64,000 nt of DNA from NCBI GenBank assembly GCA_964017125.1, contig OZ024907.1:23557250-23621249 (forward strand). The letters run 5' to 3'. The notes beneath the pieces are model-generated. The model searched no databases. It saw only the letters and a program-made list of their open reading frames with translations, and had not been told where the DNA came from. The stretch is from Flabesymbios commensalis (lineage: Eukaryota; Annelida; Polychaeta; Terebellida; Flabelligeridae). Of this stretch, positions 35,930 to 48,600 are shown piece after piece. Numbering within the stretch: position 1 is the first letter of the stretch; each line of letters begins with the position of its first letter. The position numbers and the translations under genes were made by a program.

Positions 35930-36050
35930 TTATTTGACCATAAACTAAGAGTTCATGACCGGGAGACTCGCAGTAAGTCCTACAAGGACTCTGGCGTGCG
36001 TGCCACCCAGATGAAAAGTACAAAATAATACAATTACAATACATAATATA
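35930..36050 (-). mobile_element. LINE-like 3' end
   Basis: On the minus strand, CCAGAGTCCTTGTAGGACTT and CATGAACTCTTAGTTTATGG lead into GGTCAAATAAATTAAG, which resembles a LINE 3' terminus with a polyadenylation signal. No coding motif remains. Confidence 0.4.
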
Positions 36051-36536
36051 TTAGACATAATCCGATAACATACGATTTATTATAGGTACCACCTTCCCAC
36101 ACCCACACATCTGCCCCCAGAGGGATGGATGACCAATTTATAAAATAAACAATTTATTATGCGACAATTAAATATCTCCATATTGCAATAATGGTTTAAT
36201 CACATCCGTTTAAAAATAAACAATTGCTGATAATTATCTTAATATAAAGTTGAGGCATTCAATGGAAGCAATTCTTCAATGATAGCATGATTTAAATGAC
36301 GATAACGAGAACAATCACAATCGATGCAGGAAACATTACAATGTGGTAAGGTACATTATGCTCATGGACTTTAACACCGTTTAATGAATAATGAATATTT
36401 ACTGAATATTTACGGTGAAGTAGGACTATAAAATCATAAAGACCTAGGACATACTGCACAAACAACCCAAGTTAATAGTTGCTAATTTTGTCCTCGGTAA
36501 ATTTTGGGAGCAATAATCCGTCACGGATATACGATC

Positions 36537-36679
36537 CTAATCGTTGATATTCAGTTTTCTGAAGGAGGCTTGTTCAGTTTGCAGTGGAGCCTTAGTTTTG
36601 TCAATTCCCCATTCTGGTTGACTGAGGTACCTTATTCTCTCACGTGTTTCTGGTTTTCCCAGATCCTTCTTCACGCTCT
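36537..36679 (-). CDS. CRAL-TRIO gene (upstream), terminal coding exon 7 with stop
   Basis: Acceptor TTTTTTGTAG keeps phase 1. It encodes ESVKKDLGKPETRERIRYLS, then EWGIDKTKAPLQ and SFRKLNIND followed by TAG at 36537-36539. A C-terminal SFRKL tail is typical of alpha-TTP/clavesin-type CRAL-TRIO proteins, which supports this as the true terminal exon. Confidence 0.85.
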
Positions 36680-39600
36680 CTACAAAAAACACTCTAATGT
36701 TTACTGATGTTGATAATGTATAATATCGTAACTATACACTCTCTAATAGACTATTTCAATTAGCACACTGTAGGCCTAATGCCTGTTAACTTCATTTTGA
36801 TGTACACACATGATTTGTGAAATCTAAGAAAACTGAGCCGTTGGTTTATTCAAAAGTGTGCAGCACTAAATTTAAACACACTATTATTCATCTTGTCTAC
36901 ATTCCCTGTGGTTCTAGTATTAAAAACATAACTCGATATATTGGGCTGACAACTCGATATATTGAGCTCAGAACTCGATATATTGAGTTATCAACTCAAT
37001 ATATTGAGAAAACGAACACAATATATTGAGTTATAAACTCAATATATTGAGTAGTCACAACTCGATATATTGAGTTCGTTTTCTCGATATATTGAGCTGA
37101 TAACTGAATATATCGACTTCTGAACTCAATATATTCAGTTCTTAACTCAAGATATCGAGTTCATGACTCAATATATCGAGTACTCAATATATCGAGTTTT
37201 TAGCTCAAAATATCGAGTTCTAAACGCAATATATCAACTGTTGAACGCAATATATCGAATTATTAACTCAATATATCGAGTTATCAACTCAATATATCCA
37301 GCTATAAAATCAATATATCGAGCTTTAAAAAGATAATAAGAAGAATGCAAATCTCGCTTCTGGGGCTTCGTACAATCAAAGCTATCATCTGTTTTATTTT
37401 AAAATGATTGGCTTCCAATTTGACAAATCTGAATAAGTTTCACTCATTTGACGCTGTACTTTAAGTGAGTGAAAATTCTAATCAAATAACGTGGTGCTCA
37501 CAGAGTTTAAAGGAACGTTCACGTTATATATGAGACATACTGACCTATAATATCCTTAATAGTACCAGCTGAGGGTCCGGTGTAATCATCTGGCAGGTAC
37601 TCCAATGGCAGCATGTGTTTGGGGAACAGTTTGTATAGCTGCTCCATGTTAGACCCCAGCATTTTCGTCTGCGAGGAAATATTCATATATGTATATATAC
37701 ATGAAGCTTTTTTATTTGATGACGATGCGATATAATGTGAATATTTAAAGCTGCTCCTTGGGATGAGACATTTTCAGTTTTGTCAATTGTCAGTTTTGAA
37801 AATTTAACTTAGATAAAGCTATATAGCCTACTGATCTTAACTTAAAATACAAGAAAGTCAAAAAAAACTTTTATAAACCGAAAAATAGTGAGCTAGTTAT
37901 ATTTCCAGGTCGTATATTGCCATGTAAACAAAACAAGTCAGCAATGTACAGCACTTTACACCACATATTCCACGCCTTGGACGGTAACATCAAAGCAATC
38001 GCCGCTAATTGGTGTCCTCTAGTCAGGACATGAAGGGATACACCTGCAACACTGATTGTCTGCCCAACGCTGGGCCGACGGCATCAACATGTGGCCCAAT
38101 GCTGTAGGAACATTCAACCGTGTTGCCTTCAGCAAGTGTTTAGGTATACACAAAGTTTGTTTGGGTTTTAATCGGATTCACAAAATATTTTTTTTCAAAT
38201 CTAAAAACTCTGAAAAAAATAAAATCATGATCTGGGGGATACACTACTTCATTACAAAACTAAAAACGAAAATTGATGTCATCCCAAGGAGCTGCTTTAA
38301 CGTACTTAAAAGTGTAAATCCAGTTGTTTCAAGGAAGTATTCATTCTAGATGCAGAGTGTTGAGTGAATTGGGAAGGCGTTAGATAAGCGGATGTATGTT
38401 CAATGTTTACATTTTAAACTAATGTAAATTTAACATTAAGCCATCATGGCCATTGACAATGTAAGAATACTGGATACAAGAGAAAAATTATTCGATAAAA
38501 CAGTCAGCTCTAAAAACGGTTTTCTTTGGTAGCCCTATATTGTATTTCTACAGGTATGAAGAGTGAATTCGCAGCTAGCCTGACATTTTTCCTCTCAAAA
38601 ATATCGGTATTTTTACTCCAAATTTTCCCAGTTCTCCTGAACCACTTCCGAAAGGTGGGTGGTTTTTGTTTATTTATACGTTTGGTGAACAAAACAAATT
38701 ATTTACGTATACATTGAATTACATACTTAAAATGATATGATTTTACTAAACTGTAATGAAAATTGCCATGATGTCAAGGAAAAACAACAGAATTAGATAG
38801 ACCAGTAGATCTGACTGTACGAGGCACGTAGTATATTCCGATCTATGAATCTATCGCAATTGAGTCCGTTCTTCGACTTTAAATAGGCCTACACAAAGTA
38901 ATATGTGGAGATATCTATGTCGTGATCGATTGACAAGTGCTAAAATAACAACCTGTATGAATTAATATAACGCGGGTGGGTTATTATCTAAGTCTACAGC
39001 ATATTTTTGTCTTTGCAAATATATTTAAATACAAACTGAGTAGTCGGATACATTACCCTTGACCTCATCTTTTTCGACAAAAGAGGCATGACTATGAGCA
39101 TCATTGCTTCCACCAAGGCGCCGTGATTATACATATTGAAAGCTTTATAACGGGCCGGGTAGTTCTTCTGTAAGATAAAAAAGAGAATACGAGTAACTTT
39201 ACTTAACCCTTTAACCGCCAAATTATTCAATCTGAATTTTCAGCCACTTGAAGTTGTGTCTCGCTGACGCGATCCACAACTTCAAGTGACTGAAAATTAT
39301 TCAGATTTGACAATGGAGGTCATCTGTTTTTAAATCCTGCTGATTGATGTCACATTTTATCTTTGACATGTTTAAAAGGTGGTACTTAATGTGCTAATAT
39401 AAAATGAAAACCCGAATATATGCAACACCGGCGGTTAAAGGGTTAATAAAGATGTAGGCCCTATACGTGGTTTGTGCAAAATTATATGATATGATACTAA
39501 ATTCAAACTGATATATACAGCTTAATTAATTATTTTCAGTTTTTTGAAATTTCATGGCATGGTATCTATAAAGTACTTTGGATTGTGGTTTTAAACCACT

Positions 39601-42600
39601 AACACACCGATGGTGCCATGTGATTAGTTAGCGAAGGAAGCAAGCACAAAACATTTGTATGACATTTTGGTCCAACATTGTATGTTTTACAAATGTTTTG
39701 TGTTTGCTGGGTATGTGCTGCCGAGTCGCCGGGTATATTGGGCATGGTATGTATACATACGTCTATGATCTATGTCCACACATGTGCACTGACCGGTCGC
39801 ACATTTTCACGGGAGAAGCATACTTTATGTGCTCGGATGTTTTATTCTTGTTGTAACATTTAAATACTTTTGATAATGAAACAGAAAGAGCTATTATAAT
39901 TTATTCATTTATAGAATATATTTGTTACGATTTGAAAGATAATGATCTTAATCATTAATTTGACTGTGATAGAAATTGTGATCACCACAATGTTAATATA
40001 CCCATGAAAAAACGATCAAAAAGCACATGGTTGACAGTTTACAGCGAAAGTAAACCATCCCTTCTCTCGCCAATTCTTGCGGACAGGAGCTCTCACACTA
40101 CAATCAGTGTTGTAAGATTTGAAGTTAGCAATCCATGCTCTCCATGTCTATGATTTTATTATGGACACATATTTTATGCTGATCCCTGAATATATTTTAT
40201 ACTTATATACTTGATCATCAATACATTGTGGTTTGACATCGTAAACTTTCACTCCTTTAAAACTAAAAAAAACATTATTTCAGTAAGTATGGTAATAATG
40301 CATGTGTTCACTACATTTATTGAGCTGTAATCCAAGGGGGAATCCGTTTACAAAAGACAGCTTTATATGCCTGTCCCCGCTTCTGGTGTATTGCAAAATG
40401 ATTTTGGGGGGATACTAGGAAAGTACGCATTGCTTCCTTTGTGCAGAATATGCGACGTAACTGTTCTATAATACTTTCGGAGCGTAGAAAGTGTATGCCT
40501 ACGTGTGGCTCTTCTGGGAATGGGCGGGCGTATGGTATGATTTTTTAGAAGGCCAGGACGGGAGTGACATCACCAGCTCAAAAACACACTGAACAGCATA
40601 CCATTCTGGACCTGATTTTTTAAAAAAAAGCTTAGGCTTTATTATTCGGCCTGTAGAATGGTGATATTATACATGTGTGTCAAAGGGACTGGTATTTTTG
40701 GTGATGAGAGCTCATAATATAGGCATACACAACCGTCGACCAGGCTAGGCGACACACTTCTAGTTTTTGCCCTGCTGAATTCATATCTGCCCGGCGCCAA
40801 AGCCAATTCTCAATGGGGTCGCCATATTGGACAACATTCTGACCTCAGAGATTATATCTCTGACACCACACGCTCATATCGCCGTATGCACCCATGACGA
40901 TTGACCAGATTTATCAGCCGTTAAAGGGACATGCCCAGGTCTAAAATCATCAAAATATCGGTGATTTTATTTTAGCTTCTTAACATGACCATATGATGTA
41001 AACATGTCCATAGACTAGAACTGCAAAAGTTTTTAATTTTTTTGTGCTGCGCATCCACCAGTTAGGCTAGATATAGAGACGAAATTCCTGATTTCTAATT
41101 ATTGACAACCATAAAATAAGAAATACAAAAAATACAAGAAAGGCAAAAATAAGAAATACGGGAATTTCGTCTCTATATCTAGCCTAACTGGTAAGGGGCG
41201 AACCATTTAATACCAGGAGGGGGGGGGGGGGTATGGTTTTTCTTCCTGATCAAATAATTTTTTTCCTCCCAACAAGAAAACGTAACATTTTTTTTCTTTC
41301 TGATCAAAAACAAACAATTTTTTTCCTGATATGTCACAAACAAACATTTTTTTCCAAGACATGTTTAAAGATCCATTCAACTGCAAAACAGGCATGCGTG
41401 GCACGGTCACCCAGCTAACAAAAAATATTTGTATAACATTCAAACAACATAGGCCCAATGTCTTCGACGTTGGACCAACATTGTATAAATGTTATACAAA
41501 TGTTTTGTGTTTGCTGGACACGTGTAGGCATACAGTAGCCTATAAGAGTACAAGCTGACACATTAATATCAGCAACTAAACTGATTACAAGATACTACTC
41601 AAACGATACATTGCCACAATGCTATTTTAATGTTAGACCAATGTCTGCGACACTGGCCCAATATTGAACCAACATTGGCGGAGTGTAGAATTTTTGTGGA
41701 AAAGCTGTCCTGTCAATACACATTCTGGGGGTCAGCTGTTTCGCAATCCCCGCAGTATTAAAGTCAGTTAGCTTGCAAACCCTACACCCAGCTAAGAACC
41801 AGTTCTAAGAGCTTTGAGCTTTGGTGAAATTACTAACTCATAGATGTCGCTCGAGTATAAAATGACTTGCTACGATTTGGGAACTTGCTCTTAATGCGGC
41901 GGTGGGTATGAAACGTACCTAGGCCTACCCATGGGCTATATATTGCATTCTGGGGGACCCTAGTCCTGCAATTTTTAGCAGTTGACTGGTCCTTTGATTC
42001 CATAAATTAAAAGGCAGGTGTTATTTCTCATGCTCATTCCAGTGTGCCGGTATAATACCTATACGCATTAGACGTCTGAGCATCAGTCGTTTGACCGAGC
42101 GGAGCGAGGGAATTTTTGCCTTTCTTTGGCAGTTTCCGGCAGATTTGGAAAGATCTGCTGGCTGTCAACAATTTTTTTCTTACAGATAAAAGAACAAATT
42201 ATTTTTTCCCCACAGTCTATAGAGCAAACTATTTTTTTTTGCCAATTTTGTGAACAAACTATTTTTTTACAAAAAAACCATACCCCCCCCCCCTGGTATT
42301 AAATGGTCGGCCCCTAAGTGCGCAGCACAAAAATTTAAAAAAAATTGCAGTTCTAGGCTATGGACATGTTTACATCATATGGTCATATTAAGAAGCCAGA
42401 ATAAAACTACCGATTTTTTGATGATTTCAGACCTGGGCATGTCCCTTTCATGAGCGTTACCACGTGATTTTATAAACATTCCTATAACCACGGAACTATT
42501 TAAGTAATCACTTTCACTCATTATTTATCCTTTCTTTACTATTTAATTTGATCTAAGAGTTTGCTGCAGGTAAGAACTATTTATTCTGTTTAGTAGGCCT

Positions 42601-45600
42601 AATGGATAAATTGAGTCAGCACAATTCGCATGTCATTCAGTAATTTATATTTGCCAGTGTTTTGAAGCCGATTGTATATTCTGTCAGAAAAACATAAACA
42701 TGGACCTTCTCACAGCAGCGCGTGGGCGGAAAAAGTAGTCCCTTGATTTTTTTCTATTTCTCTGTGAATAGAAACTCATATGTGGCGGAGTAGGGGTGTT
42801 TTATATTTGCCATATATATTTAGGACACACAAGCGTGTTTATAAGCCTACTAGTGTAGTGGTTAAGCTCCCATAATGGAGCCATTGTGCATTTTATGATT
42901 AAAGCATGAAACTTCTACCATTATTAGTACATATCCTGTAGTTTATTTTAAGATGTGGAGGTAAGTTAGATTTGACCTCTGGTGACCTCTAGAGGTCATT
43001 GACCTTGAAAGGTCAAAATATCTAATTGCGAAGCCAAAAAGTGGTGAAAATTGTGTATTGCAATATCTATGTAATGATTTTGTATTCCAGAAGTGTGCGA
43101 AATACTCTAAGAGACTCTTGTTATTCATAAAAATAACATCAAGGTCATGTCAAGGTTACCTTAGGGTCATTTGAAGGTCAAAATGGCCACAAATAGTGAA
43201 AATATCCACTTTTAATCAATTTAAACAATACTAGTGGTGCAGTCATCTATTACAAAGGATTAGTTTTGACACAGGCTTGGTCAGATATCTTTTCCACGCG
43301 CATTTTAGGAGATTGAGGACAGTATCTAACTTTGGGGGGATACACCCTAAGTATTCCCCTTACTACACCCTTTCCTAAATGTTTAATTGGACGAGCAAAA
43401 TTACAGTGTGCAGCAGCTGTTAAACATCAGTTTGGGCTCCCGTGGAAAACTATTGATGCATAATTGGGCTATGAAGTCTAACATGGGTTGGGATTATGTT
43501 TTACTGGGATAACGACAAAAAACAAGGTCAAGGTCATATCAAGGTCATTTCAAGGTCATTTCAAGGTCAAACTGTCAAAAATATGTCAAAAAAATTAAGA
43601 AAGTTCGGCAAAATACTTTGGTCATTGTGTACTGGTTAAGCTCCCATAATAAAACAATTGTGCATTTTATGATTATAGCATGAAACTTCTACCATTATTA
43701 GCACATATCCTGATCTTTATTTTAAATTGTGGAGGTGAGCTAGATTTGACCCCTGATGACCTATAGCGGGGTCATCTACATCGAAAGGTCATATAAGCAT
43801 TCGCAATGCCAAAATTGGTGAAAATTGTGTATTACCGGGTACCATATTTAAAAACTATTTTTGTATTCCAGAAATATGTCAAATGCCCAGAGAGACTACT
43901 ATTATTGATATCGCAATCGCAAAAGAATGTGAAAATATCCCCTTTATATAAAATTCAACGCGGTTAGTGATGCAATTAACTATTACAAAGACTGATTTTG
44001 AGATATTATTGGTCAGACATATTTTCCACAAAAAAATTCAAGAAATTGAGGGCAGTGTCAACCTTGGGAGGGGTACCACACCCTTATTCCCCATATTACA
44101 CTCATTTTCCAATGATTAATTGTACGAGCAAAAATTGCATCTTGCAGCATTGTGAAACATCAGCTTGGGCTCCCATGGCAAAATATCAATACATAATTGG
44201 GTTATGAAGGATCATATGGTTTGGAACTGTGTTTTACTGGGGTACCGTCTGAAAGCAACGTACATGTCATATCAAGGTCACTAGAAGGTCAAACTGCCAA
44301 AAATACTAAAAATATATACTCTCACTTACGTTGACCTCTTGAAATTGAGTTTTTATTTGCATAATATGTATGAGATTGATAATTTGGTGATAGTTTTAAC
44401 ACACAGTGATTATATGTCCCAATATATTATATTAAAATACACACCCTTGAAATGATCTTAACTTGACCTTAAAATCCCAATTTTATGAAGCCGATGTCAA
44501 CTGTAGCTGCCGATTGGTTTATATAATACAAGATAAAAATACTCCGCCCCTCCCTTGCAATTGAATGTGCCACCCCTTGTGTAGAATACAAGTGAACAAG
44601 TAGATTTTTACTGGTCATTGTCTCATATGCGTGATGAATAGAAGGTGCAATTGTGTAATTATCACGGCGTGTAATACTCTGAGAGAGGGATTTTAATAAA
44701 AAATTATTGGCAAAAGCATAATAATTCCGGCTATTTCTTGGCAGCCATTTTGATTTTTTTTCAATTCTCAAAGATGAGAGCTCTACATCCGCCCAGATAT
44801 CAATACAGGCGTGGATAATTCAAAAATCAAAAACTATATCAGCCAAAACAAAGTGTTTTTCTTACAATAAGATTTGTTTTCAACCCCTTATAACGTCTAC
44901 TAATCCTTTATAACGGTCTACTAATCCGTTTTAGCTGTATAATATTCCGTTATAAAGGTCCAGGATTTCGTTATAGCGGTAGAGTATTTCGTTATAACTG
45001 TCTACTAATCCGTTATAACGGTCTACCATCCCGCTATAACGGTCTCGTATTTCGTTATGACGGTCTAGTATCACGTTATAACGGTATACTGATCCGCTAT
45101 AACGGTATATTATTCCGATATAACGGTCTGGTATTTCATTATAACTGCCTACTATTCCGTTATAACGGTCTAGTATTTCGTAATAACGGTATACTATTCC
45201 GTTATAACGGTTTAGTATTTCGCTATGACGGTCTACTAATCCGCTATAATGGTCTACTATTCCTTTATAGCGGGCTAAGAATCCGTTATAACGGTCTACT
45301 ATTCTGTTATAACGATCAGGTACTCCGTTATAACGGTATAGTATCTCGTTATAACGGTATAGTATCTCGTTATAACGGTCTACTATTTCGTTATAACGGT
45401 CCACTTATCCGTTATAACTGTTTACTATCCCATTATGCCGGTCTAGTATTTTGCTATGACGGTCTAGTATCACGCTATAACGGCCTACACATCCATTATA
45501 ACGGCTTAATAATCTGCTAAAACGGTCTAAAATTCCGCTATAACGGTCTAGTATTCAATTATAACTGCCTACTATTCCGTTATAACGATCTAGTATTTCG

Positions 45601-48600
45601 TTATAACGGTCTACTATTCCGTTATAACGGTTTAGTATTTCGTTATAATGGTCTACTATCCCGTTATAACGGTCTAGTATTTCGCTATGACGGTCCACTA
45701 ATCCGTTATAATGGTCTACTATTCCGTTATAACGGTCTAAGCATCCGTTATAGCGGTCTACTATTCTGTTATAGCGATCAAGTATTCCGTTATAACGGTA
45801 TATTATATCGTTATAGCGGTATAGTATCTCGTTATAACGGTCTACTATTTCGTTATAACGGTCTACTTATCCGTTATAACTGTCTATTATCCCGTTATAA
45901 CGGTCTAGTATTTTGCTATGACGGTCTAGTATTACGCTATAACGGCCTACACATCCGTTATAACGGCTTACTAATCTGTTAAAACGGTCTACTATCCCGT
46001 TATAACGGTTGAGTATTTCTTTATAACGGTCTGCTAATCTGTATAACGGTATACTATCCCGTTATAACGGTCTACTTTTTCGTTATGACGGTTTGTTATC
46101 ACGTCATAACGGTCTACTATTCCTTTATAACAGTCTACTATTCCGTTATAACGGTCTAGTATTTCATTATAACTGTCTACTATTCCGTTATAACGGTCTA
46201 GTCTTTCGTTATAACAGTTTACTATCCCGTTATAACTGTTTAGTACTCCGTTATAACGGTCTCCTATCCCGTTATAACGGTCCAGTATTTCGTTATCACG
46301 GTCTATTATCACGTTATAACAGTCTACTAATCTGTTATAACTGTTTACTAATCCGTTATAGCGGACTACTAATCCGTTATAACGGTCTACCAATACTTTA
46401 TAACAGACTACCATTCCGTTATAACGGTTAGGTCTTCCGTTATAACGGTCTACTCTTCCGTTATAACGGTCTGGTATCTCGTTATAACGGTCTACTATTT
46501 CGTTATAACGGTCTACTAATCCGTTATAACTGTCAGACAATTATAACGGATTAGTTTGTCTACTAGACAGTCAGTCTACTATCCCGTTATAACGATCTAG
46601 TTTATTGTTATGACGGTCTGTTATCACGTTATAATGGCCTACTATTCCGTTATAACGGTCTACTATTCCGTTATAACGGTCTAGTATTTCATTATAACTG
46701 TCTGCCATTCCGTTATAACGGTCTAGTCTTTCGTTATAACGGTCTACTATTCCGTTATACCGTTTTAGTATTTCGTTATAACGGTCTACTATCCCGTTAT
46801 AAAGGTCTAGTATTTCGTTATATGGCTGTCTAGTATCACGCTATAACGGCCTACAAATCCGTTATAACGGCGAACTAATCCGTTATAACGGTCTACTATT
46901 CCGTTATAACCATGATAACGGTATAGTATTTCGTTATAACGGTCTACTATTCCGTTATAATGGTCTAGTATTTTGTTAAAGCGGTCTACTATCCCGCTAT
47001 GGCGGTCTATTGAATTATGAAATGAATACCTAACGATGGAATAATCGGTTTTATTATATCATGGTGACAGCTGGGGTCTTAACCCTTTAATCCCTCACGA
47101 TGCATTAAAGCATCATTTCGCATCTCTGAAAAATAACTTAATTTCCTGAAACCTAGTGGTTTTAGAACGAAAATTTTCTTGGAAATATTATAAAAATAGC
47201 AGTATATTTTTTCATTTGTCACCCACTGTAAGTCATCTCCATTCACTACAAGTCGAGAATTGCGACAGCAATTCGCGGCTTGTAGTGGATGATGATGACA
47301 ATAGTAAACTCAGGCCTGAAAGGGTTAAAGCGACACAATCATTTTAGCCTGATTATGTCGCTTCAATTTAGCGAGAAAATTAGGCAGTCATGACATCGAT
47401 ATTTTGCCGAGCTTTCTGACAAATTGATGTAGCCTTGAAATTAATTATAGTGTCCGGTATGTTTAAAAAATCACCTGCACATCTCCATATCGTGGAGAAT
47501 TTGATCGTAAAATTTGACTACTTTCTTACAAAGTTTGAGTTTTTGTGGTCACAATAAATTATGAAGTTGATTTGTGGCGGCCATTTTAAATTTCAGTGAA
47601 ATCTTGAACAAATTGCCTGTACATCTTCATATTGTGGGGAATGTGATTGTAAGATTTGGATAATTTCTGATTAAGGTTTTGAGTTTTTGCGCCCACAACA
47701 AATTATGAAGTTGAACTCTGGGAGATATTTTGCATTTTGGTATTATGTTTAAAAAATCACTTGCACATCCCCATGTTGATGAGAATGTGATTTAAAATTT
47801 CAGAAAAAATGACCACTTGTTTTTCAGTTTTTGCACCCACAAAATTAAGTACTGCCTGATGCCTCACACTTGATAGATCCCGGCGCGACTAAACCCCCCC
47901 CCCCTTCCCCTACGGACGTGTGATAAAAACCTGCTCACCACTTCTATTAGGTTATTAGGGTCACTCTAATATTATATACAATTCAACGTTCTAACCGAAC
48001 AGTTATAATCAGTATAAATGGCCATCATTTTCTCTCAATTTATTTGGTCTCAATTCTAACAACTTCCAGCTACCTGGAACATTAGACTGGAGAGACTTGT
48101 TAAAGGTGATGGCATCAACGCCATATACCTATGGCTCACATGGCTTACACCATGCATCTATCTGCAGTAGGCCTATAGATAATAATGTTTAAATTATCAG
48201 ATATGGCTCACCTGCATATTAAGTTAGGTTGGTGTAGATAGATGAGATTCTAGAAAAAGTGTATAGGGCCTACATGCCACCAGACTGAAGCTCAGGCTCC
48301 TTTAAGTGAGGACACATTTGAAAAAAAAACTGGAACAGCTCTGAAGAAGACACGTGATCATGGTAACAGTTTTCGCCAGTTTGACCTTGAAATGACCTTG
48401 ACATGACCTTCAAATTGCTTTCGGATGGTACTCCAGTAAAATACAACCCCACCCCATGTTAAACTTCATAACCTAATTATTTGTCAATATTTTGCTATGG
48501 GATCCCAAGCTAATGTTCTACAATGCTGCATAATTGTAATTTGGCCCGTTCAACTAAATATTGAGGAAGGAGCGTAATAAGTGATACCTAGCCTCCTTGC

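Noticed and set aside
44931-46540. Frames of 157 and 168 codons (minus) and 112 codons (plus) with heptad peptides such as DRYNGIV
   Set aside because: They arise from the 21-bp minisatellite, whose length is a multiple of three, lie inside an intron and exist on both strands.
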